Assembly: GCF_051020985.1 (NCBI RefSeq)
Contig: NW_027475130.1
Location: forward strand, 12,108,001-12,172,000
Source of the DNA: Nomia melanderi
Taxonomy: Eukaryota; Arthropoda; Insecta; Hymenoptera; Halictidae
Direction of reading: 5' to 3'
DNA: 64,000 bases
Positions 23,638 to 37,811 of this stretch are shown piece by piece. A program made the position numbers and the translations under genes. The notes under the pieces were generated by a model. The model searched no databases and was not told the DNA's origin. It saw only the letters and a list, made by a program, of their open reading frames with translations. Within the stretch, counting starts at the first letter, position 1. Every line of letters begins with the position of its first letter.

Positions 23638-26600
23638 GCACCCGAGATATCACCAGATCTATATTGGATTTTCCCCTGACCCTGTGTGTCCGGCCCAATG
23701 AGACTGTGGTTTTCTCGGCCCCTGGTCGTCCGAGGTCGTTCCCGCTGCACAGATTCATGCGCCAGGGCCTCCTACAGACAACGCACTTTGATTTATTGCG
23801 CTATCTGTAATAGCACCCGAGATATCACCAGATATATATTGGATTTTACCCTGACCCTGAGGGTCCGGCCCCATGAGACGGTCGTTGTCTCGGCCCCTGG
23901 AGGTCCGAGGACGTTCCCGCTGCACAGATACATGCGCCAGGGCCTCCTACAGGCAATGCACTTTGGTTTATTGCGCTATCTCTAATAGCACCCGAGATAT
24001 CACCAGATATATATTGGATTTTTCACTGACCCTGAGCGTCTGGCCCCATGAGACTGTGGTTTTCTCGGCCCCTGGTGGTCCGAGGTCGTTCCCGTTGCAC
24101 AGATTCATGCGCCAGGGCCTCCTGCAGATAATTCACTTTGGTTTATTGCGCTATCTCTAATAGCACCCGAGATATCACCAGATATATATTGGATTTTTCA
24201 CTGACCCTGAGCGTCCGGCCCCATGAGACGGTCGTTTTCTCGGCCCCTGGTGGTCCGAGGTCGTTCCCGCTGCACACGTTCATGCGCCAGGGTCTCCTAC
24301 AGACAATACACTTTGATTTATTGCGCTATCTGTAATAGCACCCGAGATATCACCAGATCTATATTGGATTTTCCCCTGACCCTGAGTGTCCGACCCCATG
24401 AGACTGTGGTTTGCTCGGCCCCTGGTGGTCCGAGGTCGTTCCCGCTGCACAGATTCATGCGCCAGGGCCTCCTGCAGATAATTCACTTTGGTTTATTGCG
24501 CTATCTCTGATAGCACCCGAGATATCACCAGATATATATTGGATTTTCCCCTGACCCTGAGTGTCCGGCCCCATGAGACTGTGGTTTTCTCTCCCCCTGG
24601 TGGTCCGAGGTCGTTCCCGCTGCACAGATTCATGCGCCAGGGCCTCCTGCAGATAATTCACTTTGGTTTATTGCGCTATCTCTAATAGCACCCGAGATAT
24701 CACCAGATATATATTGGATTTTTCCCTGACCCTGAGTGTCCGGCCCCATGAGACTGTGGTTTTCTCGGCCCCTGGTGGTCCGAGGTCGTTCCCGCTGCAC
24801 AGATTCATGCGCCAGGGCCTCCTACAGACAATGCACTTTGATTTATTGCGCTATCTGTAATAGCACCCGAGATATCACCAGATATATATTGGATTTTTCA
24901 CTGACCCTGAGCGTCCGGCCCCATGAGACGGTCGTTTTCTCGGCCCCTGGTGGTCCGAGGTCATTCCCGCTGCACAGATTCATGCGCCAGGGCCTCCTAC
25001 AGACAATGCACTTTGATTTATTGCGCTATCTGTTATAGCACCCGAGATATCACCAGATATATATTGGATTTTACCCTGACCCTGAGTGTCCGGCCCCATG
25101 AGACGGTCGTTGTCTCGGCTCCTGGAGGTCCGAGGACGTTCCCGCTGCACAGATTCATGCGCCAGGGCCTCCTACAGGTAATGCACTTTGATTTATTGCG
25201 CTATCTGTAATAGCACCCGAGATATCACCAGATCTATATTGGATTTTCCCCTGACCCTGTGTGTCCGGCCCAATGAGACTGTGGTTTTCTCGGCCCCTGG
25301 TCGTCCGAGGTCGTTCCCGCTGCACAGATTCATGCGCCAGGGCCTCCTACAGACAACGCACTTTGATTTATTGCGCTATCTGTAATAGCACCCGAGATAT
25401 CACCAGATATATATTGGATTTTACCCTGACCCTGAGGGTCCGGCCCCATGAGACGGTCGTTGTCTCGGCCCCTGGAGGTCCGAGGACGTTCCCGCTGCAC
25501 AGATACATGCGCCAGGGCCTCCTACAGGCAATGCACTTTGGTTTATTGCGCTATCTCGAATAGCACCCGAGATATCACCAGATATATATTGGATTTTTCA
25601 CTGACCCTGAGCGTCCGGCCCCATGAGACTGCGGTTTTCTCGGCCCCTGGTGGTCCGAGGTCGTTCCCGCTGCACAGATTCATGCGCCAGGGCCTCCTAC
25701 AGACAATGCACTTTGATTTATTGCGCTATCTGTTATAGCACCCGAGATATCACCAGATATATATTGGATTTTACCCTGACGCTGAGTGTCCGGCCCCATG
25801 AGACGGTCGTTGTCTCGGCCCCTGGAGGTCCGACGACGTTCCCGCTGCACAGATTCATGCGCCAGGGCCTCCTACAGGTAATGCACTTTGATTTATTGCG
25901 CTATCTGTAATAGCACCCGATATATCACCAGATCTATATTGGATTTTCCCCTGACCCTGAGTGTCCGGCCCCATGAGACTGTGGTTTTCTCGGCCCCTGG
26001 TGGTCCGAGGACGTTCCCGTTGCACAGATTCATGCGCCCGGGCCTCCTGCAGATAATTCACTTTGGTTTATTGCGCTATCTGTGATAGCACCCGAGATAT
26101 CACCAGATCTATATTGGATTTTCCCCTGACTCTGAGTGCCCGGCCCCATGAGACTGTGGTTTTCTCGGCCCCTGGTGGTCCGAGGTCGTTCCCGCTGCAC
26201 AGATTCATGCGCCAGGGCCTCCTACAGGTAATGCACTTTGATTTATTGCGCTATCTGTAATAGCACCCGAGATATCACCAGATATATATTGGATTTTCCC
26301 CTGACCCTGAGTGTCCGGCCCCATGAGACTGTGGTTTTCTCGGCCCCTGGTGGTCCGAGGTCGTTCCCGCTGCACAGATTCATGCGCCAGGACCTCCTAC
26401 AGACAATGCACTTTGATTTATTGCGCTATCTGTAATAGCACCCGACATATCACCAGATATATATTGGATTTTACCCTGACCCTGAGTGTCCGGCCCCATG
26501 AGACGGTCGTTGTCTCCGCCCCTGGCGGTCCGAGGACGTCCCCGCTGCACAGATTCATGCGCCAGGGCCTCCTACAGGTAATGCACTTTGATTTATTGCG

Positions 26601-29600
26601 CTATCTGTAATAGCACCCGAGATATCACCAGATCTATATTGGATTTTCCACTGACCCTGAGTGTCCGGCCCCATGAGACTGTGGTGTTCTCGGCCCCTGG
26701 TGGTCCGAGGTCGTTCCCGTTGCACAGATACATGCACCAGGGCCTCCTGCAGATAATTCACTTTGGTTTATTGCGCCATCTGTAATAGCACCCGAGATAT
26801 CACCAGATATATATTGGATTTTCCCCTGACCCTGAGTGTCCGACCCCATGAGACTGTGGTTTGCTCGGCCCCTGGTGGTCCGAGGTCGTTCCCGCTGCAC
26901 AGATTCATGCGCCAGGGCTTCCTGCAGATAATTCACTTTGGTTTATTGCGCTATCTCTAATAGCACCCGAGATATCACCAGATATATATTGGATTTTACC
27001 CTGACCCTGAGTGTCCGGCCCCATGAGACTGTGCTTTTCTCGGCCCCTGGTGGTCCGAGGTCGTTCCCGCTGCACAGATTCATGCGCCAGGACCTCCTAC
27101 AGACTATGCACTTTGATTTATTGCGCTATCTGTAATAGCACCCGATATATCACCAGATATATATTGGATTTTACCCTGACCCTGAGTGTCCGGCCCCATG
27201 AGACGGTCGTTGTCTCGGCCCCTGGTGGTCCGAGGACGTTCCCGTTGCACAGATTCATGCGCCCGGGCCTCCTGCAGATAATTCACTTTGGTTTATTGCG
27301 CTATCTGTGATAGCACCCGAGATATCACCAGATCTATGTTGGATTTTCCCCTGACTCTGAGTGCCCGGCCCCATGAGACTGTGGTTTTCTCGGCCCCTGG
27401 TGGTCCGAGGTCGTTCCCGCTGCACAGATTCATGCGCCAGGGCCTCCTACAGGTAATGCACTTTGATTTATTGCGCTATCTGTAATAGCACCCGAGATAT
27501 CACCAGATATATATTGGATTTTCCCCTGACCCTGAGTGTCCGGCCCCATGAGACTGTGGTTTTCTCGGCCCCTGGTGGTCCGAGGTCGTTCCCGCTGCAC
27601 AGATTCATGCGCCAGGGCCTCCTACAGACAATGCACTTTGATTTATTGCGCTATCTGTTATAGCACCCGAGATATCACCAGATATATATTGGATTTTACC
27701 CTGACCCTGAGTGTCCGGCCCCATGAGACGGTCGTTGTCTCGGCCCCTGGAGGTCCGACGACGTTCCCGCTGCACAGATTCATGCGCCAGTGCCTCCTAC
27801 AGGTAATGCACTTTGATTTATTGCGCTATCTGTAATAGCACCCGAGATATCACCAGATCTATATTGGATTTTCCCCTGACCCTGAGTGTCCGGCCCCATG
27901 AGACTGTGGTTTTCTCGGCCCCTGGTGGTCCGAGGACGTTCCCGTTGCACAGATTCATGCGCCCGGGCCTCCTGCAGATAATTCACTTTGGTTTATTGCG
28001 CTATCTGTGATAGCACCCGAGATATCACCAGATCTATATTGGATTTTCCCCTGACTCTGAGTGCCCGGCCCCATGAGACTGTGGTTTTCTCGGCCCCTGG
28101 TGGTCCGAGGTCGTTCCCGCTGCACAGATTCATGCGCCAGGGCCTCCTACAGGTAATGCACTTTGATTTATGGCGCTATCTGTAATAGCACCCGAGATAT
28201 CACCAGATCTATATTGGATTTTACCCTGACCCTGAGTGTCCGGCCCCATGAGACGGTCGTTTTCTCGGCCCCTGGTGGTCCGAGGTCGTTCCCGCTGCAC
28301 ACATTCATGCGCCAGGGCCTCCTGCAGATAATTCACTTTGGTTTATTGCGCTATCTCTAATAGCACCCGAGATATCACCAGATATATATTGGATTTTCCC
28401 CTGACCCTGAGTGTCCGGCCCCATGAGACGGTCGTTGTCTCCGCCCCTGGTGGTCCGAGGTCGTTCCCGCTGCACAGATTCATGCGCCAGGGCCTCCTAC
28501 AGACAATGCACTTTGATTTATTGCGCTATCTCTAATAGCACCCGAGATATCACCAGATATATATTGGATTTTCCCTGACCCTGAGTATCCGGCCCAATGA
28601 GACTGTGGTTTTCTCGTCCCCTGGTGGTCCGAGGTCGTTCCCGCTGTACAGATTCATGCGCCAGGGCCTCCTACAGACAATGCACTTTGATTTATTGCGC
28701 TATCTGTAATAGCACCCGAGATATCAAGAGATATACACTGGATTTTCCCCTGACCCTGAGTGTCCGGCCCAATGAGACTGTGGTTCTCTCGGCCCCTGGT
28801 GGTCCGAGGTCGTTCCCGCTGCACAGATTCATGCGCCAGGGCCTCCTACAGACAATGCACTTTGATTTATTGCGCTATCTGTAATAGCACCCGAGATATC
28901 ACCCGATATATATTGGATTTTTCACTGACCCTGAGTGTCCGGCCCCATGAGACGGTCGTTTTCTCGGCCCCTGGTGGTCCGAGGTCGTTCCCGCTGCACA
29001 GCTTCAGGCGCCAGGGCCTCCTGCAGATAACTCACTTTGGTTTATTGCGCTATCTCTAATAGCACCCGAGATATCACCAGATATATATTGGATTTTTCCC
29101 TGACCCTGAGTGTCCGGCCCCATGAGACTGCGGTTTTCTCGGCCCCTGGTGGTCCGAGGTCGTTCCCGCTGCACACATTCATGCGCCAGGGCCTCCTGCA
29201 GATAATTCACTATGGTTTATTGCGCTATCTCTAATAGCACCCGAGATATCACCAGATATATATTGGATTTAGCCCTGACCCTGAGTGTCCGGCCCCATGA
29301 GACTGTGGTTTTCTCGGCCCCTGGTGGTCCGAGGTTGTTCCCGCTGCACAGATTCATGCGCGAGGGCCTCCTACAGACAATGCACTTTGATTTATTGCTC
29401 TATCTGTAATAGCACCCGAGATATCACCAGATATATATTGGATTTTACCCTGACCCTGAGTGTCCGGCCCCATGAGACGGTCGTTGTCTCGGCCCCTGGA
29501 GGTCCGACGACGTTCCCGCTGCACAGATTCATGCGCCAGGGCCTCCTACAGGTAATGCACTTTGATTTATTGCGCTATCTGTAATAGCACCCGAGATATC

Positions 29601-29936
29601 ACCAGATCTATATTGGATTTTCCCCTGACCCTGAGTGTCCGGCCCCATGAGACTGTGGTTTTCTCGGCCCCTGGTGGTCCGAGGACGTTCCCGTTGCACA
29701 GATTCATGCGCCCGGGCCTCCTGCAGATAATTCACTTTGGTTTATTGCGCTATCTGTGATAGCACCCGAGATATCACCAGATCTATATTGGATTTTCCCC
29801 TGACTCTGAGTGCCCGGCCCCATGAGACTGTGGTTTTCTCGGCCCCTGGTGGTCCGAGGTCGTTCCCGTTGCACAGATTCATGCGCCAGGGCCTCCTGCA
29901 GATAATTCACCTTGGTTTATTGCGCTATCTCCAATA
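23638..29936 (+). repeat. Mosaic satellite segment with short HOR echoes
   Basis: This run reuses units of the preceding blocks at changing offsets, with no clean period. The 23,638 units return at 25,213 (9 monomers), 23,288 units at 24,688 (8 monomers), and the TGACTCTGAGTGCCCGG unit of 26,088 at 27,313 and 28,013 (7 and 4 monomers). The segment at 28,363-28,886 resembles 22,589-23,112. The unit at 28,887 has two private changes, ATATCACCCG and GCTTCAGGCG. GAGGTTGTTCC and GCGCGAGGGCC occur in the unit at 29,237. Confidence 0.82.
28538..28711 (+). repeat. 174-bp monomer, missing-C lineage, copy 4
   Basis: Same linked changes, plus the private forms GAGTATCCGG and TCTCGTCCCC. The next unit carries ATATCAAGAG with the additional change TATACACTGG. 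Confidence 0.92.
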
Positions 29937-32211
29937 GCACCCGAGATATCACCAGATATATATTGGATTTTTCACTGACCCTGAGCGTCCGGCCCCATGA
30001 GACGGTCGTTTTCTCGGCCCCTGGTGGTCCGAGGTCGTTCCCGCTGCACAGGTTCATGCGCCAGGGTCTCCTACAGACAATGCACTTTGATTTATTGCGC
30101 TATCTGTAATAGCACCCGAGATATCACCACATATATATTGGATTTTTCACTGACCCTGAGTGTCCGGCCCCATGAGACGGTGGTTTTCTCGGTCCCTGGT
30201 GTTCCGAGGTCGTTCCCGCTGCACAGATTCATGCGCCAGGGCCTCCTACAGACAATGCACATTGATTTATTGCGCTATCTCTAATAGCACCCGAGATATC
30301 ACCAGATATATATTGGATTTTCCCCTGACCCTGAGTGTCCGGCCCCATGAGACTGTGGTTTTCTCGGCCCCTGGTGGTCCGAGGTCGTTCCCGTTGCACA
30401 GATTCATGCGCCAGGGCCCCCTGCAGATAATTCACTTTGGTTTATTGCGCTGTCTCTAATAGCACCCGAGATATCACCAGATATATATTGGATTTTTCAC
30501 TGACCCTGAGGGTCCGGCCCCATGAGGCGGTCGTTTTCTCGGCCCCTGGTGGTCCGAGGTCGTTCCCGCTGCACAGATTCATGCGCCAGGGCCTCCTACA
30601 GACAATGCACTTTGATTTATTGCGCTATCTGTAATAGCACCCGAGATATCACCAGATATATATTGGATTTTACCCTGACCCTGAGTGTCCGGCCCCATGA
30701 GACTGTGGTTTTTTCGGCCCCTGGTGGTCCGAGGTCGTTCCCGCTGCACAGATTCATGCGCCAGGGCCTCCTGCAGATAATTCACTTTGGTCTATTGCGC
30801 TATCTCTAATAGCACCCGAGATATCAGCAGATATATATTGGATTTTCCCCTGACCCTGAGTGTCCGGCCCTATGAGACTGTGGTTTTCTCGGCCCCTGGT
30901 GGTCCGAGGTCGTTCCCGTTGCATAGATTCATGCGCCAGGGCCTCCTGCAGATAATTCTCTTTGGTTTATTGCCCTATCTCCAATAGCACCCGAAATATC
31001 ACCAGATATATATTGGATTTTTCACTGACCCTGAGCGTCCGGCCCCATGAGACGGTCGTTTTCTCGGCCCCTGGTGGTCCGAGGTCGTTCCCGCTGCACA
31101 GATTCATGCGCCAGGGCCTCCTACAGACAATGCACTTTGATTTATTGCGCTATCTGTAATAGCACCCGAGATATCACCAGATATATATTGGATTTTACCC
31201 TGACCCTGAGTGTCCGGCCCCATGAGACTGTGGTTTTTTCGGCCCCTGGTGGTCCGAGGTCGTTCCCGCTGCACAGATTCATGCGCCAGGGCCTCCTGCA
31301 GATAATTCACTTTGGTCTATTGCGCTATCTCTAATAGCACCCGAGATATCAGCAGATATATATTGGATTTTTCACTGACCCTGAGTGACCGGCCCCATGA
31401 GACGGTAGTTTTCTCGGCCCCTGGTGGTCCGAGGTCGTTCCCGCTGCACAGAATCATGCGCCAGGGCCTCCTGCAGATAATTCACTTTGGTTTATTGCGC
31501 TATCTCTAATAGCACCCGAGTTATCACCAGATATATATTGGATTTTCCCCTGACCCTGAGTGTCCGGCCCCATGAGACTGTGGTTTTCTCGGCCCCTGGT
31601 GGTCCGAGGTCGGTCCCGCTGCACAGATTCATGCGCCAGGGCCTCCTACAGACAATGCACTTTGATTTATTGCGCTATCTGTAATAGCACCCGAGATATC
31701 ACCAGATATATATTGGATTTTCCCCTGACCCTGAGTATCCGGCCCCATGAGACGGTAGTTTTCTCGGCCCCTGGTGATCCGAGGTCGTTCCCGCTGCACA
31801 GATTCATGCGCCAGGGCCTCCTGCAGATAATTCACTTTGGTTTATTGCGCTATCTCCAATAGCACCCGAGATATCACCAGATATATATTGGATTTTTCAC
31901 TGACCCTGAGCGTCCGGCCCCATGAGACGGTCGTTTTCTCGGCCCCTGGTGGTCCGAGGTCGTTCCCGCTGCACAGGTTCATGCGCCAGGGTCTCCTACA
32001 GACAATGCACTTTGATTTATTGCGCTATCTGTAATAGCACCCGAGATATCACCACATATATATTGGATTTTTCACTGACCCTGAGTGTCCGGCCCCATGA
32101 GACGGTGGTTTTCTCGGTCCCTGGTGTTCCGAGGTCGTTCCCGCTGCACAGATTCATGCGCCAGGGCCTCCTACAGACAATGCACATTGATTTATTGCTC
32201 TATCTCTAATA
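29937..32211 (+). repeat. Thirteen monomers with 11-mer and 3-mer echoes
   Basis: The units at 29,937-30,636 match 31,862-32,561 (offset 1,925 bp), including the CACCACATATAT/TCGGTCCCTGGTGTTCCG unit and the GCGCTGTCTC unit. Inside, 30,637 matches 31,162 (offset 525 bp). Private changes include CCCGAAATATC near 30,992, GTTATCACC near 31,519, GAGTGACCGG near 31,384 and GGTCGGTCCC near 31,609. Confidence 0.82.
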
Positions 32212-34311
32212 GCACCCGAGATATCACCAGATATATATTGGATTTTCCCCTGACCCTGAGTGTCCGGCCCCATGAGACTGTGGTTTTCTCGGCCCCTGGT
32301 GGTCCGAGGTCGTTCCCGTTGCACAGATTCATGCGCCAGGGCCCCCTGCAGATAATTCACTTTGGTTTATTGCGCTGTCTCTAATAGCACCCGAGATATC
32401 ACCAGATATATATTGGATTTTTCACTGACCCTGAGGGTCCGGCCCCATGAGGCGGTCGTTTTCTCGGCCCCTGGTGGTCCGAGGTCGTTTCCGCTGCACA
32501 GATTCATGCGCCAGGGCCTCCTACAGACAATGCACTTTGATTTATTGCGCTATCTGTAATAGCACCCGAGATATCACCAGATATATATTGGATTTTACCC
32601 TGACCCTGAGTGTCCGGCCCCATGAGACTGTGGTTTTCTCGGCCCCTGGTGGTCCGAGGTCGTTCCCGCTGCACAGATTCATGCGCCAGGACCTCCTACA
32701 GACAATGCACTTTGATTTATTGCGATATCTGTAATAGCACCCGACATATCACCAGATATATATTGGATTTTACCCTGACCCTGAGTGTCCGGCCCCATGA
32801 GACGGTCGTTGTCTTGGCCCCTGGCGGTCCGAGGATGTCCCCGCTGCACAGATTCATGCGCCAGGGCCTCCTACAGGTAATGCACTTTGATTTATTGTGC
32901 TATCTGTAATAGCGCCCGAGATATCACCAGATCTATATTGGATTTTCCCCTGACCCTGAGTGTCCGGCCCCATGAGACTGTGGTTTTCTCGGCCCCTGGT
33001 GGTCCGAGGTCGTTCCCGTTGCACAGATTCATGCGCCAGGGCCTCCTGCAGATAATTCACTTTGGTTTATTGCGCTATCTGTTATAGCACCCGAGATATC
33101 ACCAGATCTATATTGGATTTTCCCCTGACCCTGAGTGTCCGACCCCATGAGACTGTGGTTTTCTCGGCCCCTGGTGGTCCGAGGTCGTTCCCGTTGCACA
33201 GATTCATGCGCCAGGGACTCCTGCAGATAATTCACTTTGGTTTATTGCGCTATCTCTAATAGCACCCGAGATATCACCACATATATATTGGATTTTTCAC
33301 TGACCCTGAGCGTCCGGCCCCATGAGATGGTCGTTTTCTCGGCCCCTGGTGGTCCGAGGTCGTTCCCGCTGCACAGGTTCATGCGCCAGGGTCTCCTACA
33401 GACAATGCACTTTGATTTATTGCGCTATCTGTAATAGCACCCGAGATATCACCAGATCTATATTGGATTTTCCCCTGACCCTGAGTATCCGGCCCCATGA
33501 GACGGTAGTTTTCTCGGCCCCTGGTGATCCGAGGTCGTTCCCGCTGCACAGATTCATGCGCCAGGGCCTCCTGCAGATAATTCACTTTGGTTTATTGCGC
33601 TATCTCTAATAGCACCCGAGATATCACCAGATATATATTGGATTTTCCCCTGACCCTGAGTGTCCGGCCCCATGAGACTGTGGTTTTCTCGGCCCCTGGT
33701 GGTCCGAGGTCGTTCCCGCTGCACAGATTCATGCGCCAGGGCCTCCTACAGACAATGCACTTTGATTTATTGCGCTATCTGTAATAGCACCCGAGATATC
33801 AGCAGATATATATTGGATTTTTCACTGACCCTGAGTGTCCGGCCCCATGAGACGGTCGTTTTCTCGGCCCCTGGTGGTCCGCGTTCGTTCCCGCTGCACA
33901 GATTCATGCGCCAGGGCCTCCTGCAGATAATTCACTTTGGTGTATTGCGCTATCTCTAATAGCACCCGAGATATCACCAGATATATATTGGATTTTACCC
34001 TGACCCTGAGTGTCCGGCCCCATGAGACTGTGCTTTTCTCGGCCCCTGGTGGTCCGAGGTCGTTCCCGCTGCACAGATTCATGCGCCAGGGCCTCCTACA
34101 GACAATGCACGTTGATTTATTGCGCTATCTGTTATAGCACCCGAGACATCACCAGATATATATTGGATTTTACCCTGACCCTGAGTGTCCGGCCCCATGA
34201 GACGATCGTTGTCTCGGCCCCTGGAGGTCCGAGGACGTTCCCGCTGCACAGATTCATGCGCCAGGGCCTCCTACAGGTAATGCACTTTGATTTATTGCGC
34301 TATCTCTAATA
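32212..34311 (+). repeat. 12-mer higher-order repeat, copy 1 (2,100 bp)
   Basis: Twelve monomers repeated directly at 34,312-36,411. Markers include GCGCTGTCTC, GAGGCGGTCG with GGTCGTTTCC, GTCTTGGCCCC, AGCGCCCGAG, CAGGGACTCC, GGTGATCCG and GAGACATCACC. I noticed roughly nine substitutions between copies, for example GAGGATGTCC versus GAGGACGTCC and GAGATGGTCG versus GAGACGGTCG. Confidence 0.9.
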
Positions 34312-36411
34312 GCACCCGAGATATCACCAGATATATATTGGATTTTCCCCTGACCCTGAGTGTCCGGCCCCATGAGACTGTGGTTTTCTCGGCCCCTGGT
34401 GGTCCGAGGTCGTTCCCGTTGCACAGATTCATGCGCCAGGGACCCCTGCAGATAATTCACTTTGGTTTATTGCGCTGTCTCTAATAGCACCCGAGATATC
34501 ACCAGATATATATTGGATTTTTCACTGACCCTGAGGGTCCGGCCCCATGAGGCGGTCGTTTTCTCGGCCCCTGGTGGTCCGAGGTCGTTTCCGCTGCACA
34601 GATTCATGCGCCAGGGCCTCCTACAGACAATGCACTTTGATTTATTGCGCTATCTGTAATAGCACCCGAGATATCACCAGATATATATTGGATTTTACCC
34701 TGACCCTGAGTGTCCGGCCCCATGAGACTGTGGTTTTCTCGGCCCCTGGTGGTCCGAGGTCGTTCCCGCTGCACAGATTCATGCGCCAGGACCTCCTACA
34801 GACAATGCACTTTGATTTATTGCGATATCTGTAATAGCACCCGACATATCACCAGATATATATTGGATTTTACCCTGACCCTGAGTGTCCGGCCCCATGA
34901 GACGGTCGTTGTCTTGGCCCCTGGCGGTCCGAGGACGTCCCCGCTGCACAGATTCATGCGCCAGGGCCTCCTACAGGTAATGCACTTTGATTTATTGTGC
35001 TATCTGTAATAGCGCCCGAGATATCACCAGATCTATATTGGATTTTCCCCTGACCCTGAGTGTCCGGCCCCATGAGACTGTGGTTTTCTCGGCCCCTGGT
35101 GGTCCGAGGTCGTTCCCGTTGCACAGATTCATGCGCCAGGGCCTCCTGCAGATAATTCACTTTGGTTTATTGCGCTATCTGTTATAGCACCCGAGATATC
35201 ACCAGATCTATATTGGATTTTCCCCTGACCCTGAGTGTCCGACCCCATGAGACTGTGGTTTTCTCGGCCCCTGGTGGTCCGAGGTCGTTCCCGTTGCACA
35301 GATTCATGCGCCAGGGACTCCTGCAGATAATTCACTTTGGTTTATTGCGCTATCTCTAATAGCACCCGAGATATCACCAGATATATATTGGATTTTTCAC
35401 TGACCCTGAGCGTCCGGCCCCATGAGACGGTCGTTTTCTCGGCCCCTGGTGGTCCGAGGTCGTTCCCGCTGCACAGGTTCATGCGCCAGGGTCTCCTACA
35501 GACAATGCACTTTGATTTATTGCGCTATCTGTAATAGCACCCGAGATATCACCAGATCTATATTGGATTTTCCCCTGACCCTGAGTATCCGGCCCCATGA
35601 GACGGTAGTTTTCTCGGCCCCTGGTGATCCGAGGTCGTTCCCGCTGCACAGATTCATGCGCCAGGGCCTCCTGCAGATAATTCACTTTGGTTTATTGCGC
35701 TATCTCTAATAGCACCCGAGATATCACCAGATATATATTGGATTTTCCCCTGACCCTGAGTGTCCGGCCCCATGAGACTGTGGTTCTCTCGGCCCCTGGT
35801 GGTCCGAGGTCGTTCCCGCTGCACAGATTCATGCGCCAGGGCCTCCTACAGACAATGCACTTTGATTTATTGCGCTATCTGTAATAGCACCCGAGATATC
35901 AGCAGATATATATTGGATTTTTCACTGACCCTGAGTGTCCGGCCCCATGAGACGGTCGTTTTCTCGGCCCCTGGTGGTCCGCGGTCGTTCCCGCTGCACA
36001 GATTCATGCGCCAGGGCCTCCTGCAGATAATTCACTTTGGTGTATTGCGCTATCTCTAATAGCACCCGAGATATCACCAGATATATATTGGATTTTACCC
36101 TGACCCTGAATGTCCGGCCCCATGAGACTGTGCTTTTCTCGGCCCCTGGTGGTCCGAGGTCGTTCCCGCTGCACAGATTCATGCGCCAGGGCCTCCTACA
36201 GACAATGCACGTTGATTTATTGCGCTATCTGTTATAGCACCCGTGACATCACCAGATATATATTGGATTTTACCCTGACCCTGAGTGTCCGGCCCCATGA
36301 GACGATCGTTGTCTCGGCCCCTGGAGGTCCGAGGACGTTCCCGCTGCACAGACTCATGCGCCAGGGCCTCCTACAGGTAATGCACTTTGATTTATTGCGC
36401 TATCTGTAATA
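34312..36411 (+). repeat. 12-mer higher-order repeat, copy 2 (2,100 bp)
   Basis: Second copy of the block. Its last two units (36,062 and 36,237) also start the next repeat family. They are the forms amplified further at 37,812 and 40,262 (CCGTGACATC, CAGACTCATG), so this copy is the likely donor for the 10/14-mer block to its right. Confidence 0.9.
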
Positions 36412-37811
36412 GCAGCCGAGATATCACCAGATCTATATTGGATTTTCCCCTGACCCTGAGTGTCCGGCCCCATGAGACTGTGGTTTTCTCGGCCCCTGGT
36501 GGTCCGAGGACGTTCCCGTTGCACAGATTCATGCGCAAGGGCCTCCTGCAGATAATTCACTTTGGTTTATTGCGCTATCTGTAATAGCACCCGAGATATC
36601 ACCAGATATATATTGGATTTTCCCCTGACCCTGAGTGTCCGGCCCCATGAGACTGTGGTTTTCTCGGCCCCTGGTGGACCGAGGTCGTTCCCGCTGCACA
36701 GATTCATGCGCCAGGGCCTCCTACAGACAATGCACTTTGATTTATTGCGCTATCTGCAATAGCACCCGAGATATCACCAGATATATATTGGATTTTTCCC
36801 TGACCCTGAGTGTCCGGCCCCATGAGACGGTGGATGTCTCGGCCCCTGATGGTCCGAGATCGTTCCCGCTGCACAGATTCATGCGCCAGGGCCTCCTGCA
36901 GACAATTCACTTTGGTTTATTGCGCTATCTCTAATAGCACCCGAGATATCACCAGATATATATTGGATTTTTCCCCGACCCTGAGTGTCCGGCCCCATGA
37001 GACTGTGGTTTTTTCGGCCCCTGGTGGTCCGAGGTCGTACCCGCTGCACAGATTCATGCGGCAGGGCCTCCTACAGACAATGCACTTTGATTTATTGCGC
37101 TATCTGTAATAGCACCCGAGATATCAGCAGATATATATTGGATTTTTCACTGACCCTGAGTGTCCGGCCCCATGAGACGGTCGTTTTCTCGGCCCCTGGT
37201 GGTCCGAGGTCGTTCCCGCTGCACAGATTCATGCGCCAGGGCCTCCTGCAGATAATTCCCTTTGGCTTATTGCGCTATCTATAATAGCACCCGAGATATC
37301 ACCAGATATATATTGGATTTTACCCTGACCCTGAGAGTCCGGCCCCATGAGACTGTGCTTTTCTCGGCCCCTGGTGGTCCGAGGTCGTTCCCGCTGCTCA
37401 GATTCATGCGGCAGGGCCTCCTACAGACAATGCACTTTGATTTATTGCGCTATCTGTAATAGCACCCGAGATATCAGCAGATATATATTGGATTTTTCAC
37501 TGACCCTGAGTGTCCGGCCCCATGAGACGGTCGTTTTCTCGGCCCCTGGTGGTCCGAGGTCGTTCCCGCTGCACAGATTCATGCGCCAGGGCCTCCTGCA
37601 GATAATTCACTTTGGTTTATTGCGCTATCTATAATAGCACCCGAGATATCACCAGATATATATTGGATTTTACCCTGACCCTGAGAGTCCGGCCCCATGA
37701 GACTGTGCTTTTCTCGGCCCCTGGTGGTCCGGGGTCGTTCCCGTTGCACACATTCATGCGCCAGGGCCTCCTACAGACAATGCACTTTGATTTATTGCTC
37801 TATCTGTAATA
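36062..37811 (+). repeat. 10-mer higher-order repeat (1,750 bp)
   Basis: Ten monomers whose order recurs at 37,812 and 40,262. Markers in order include CCGTGACATC, AGCAGCCGAG, GGTGGACCGAGG, GGTGGATGTCTC with CCCTGATGG, TTTTTCCCCGACC with GGTCGTACCC, AATTCCCTTTGG, CGCTGCTCAG, and a final unit with GGTCCGGGGTCG and TTGCTCTATC. It overlaps the right end of the 12-mer by two units. It is shorter than the two copies to its right by four units. Confidence 0.9.
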
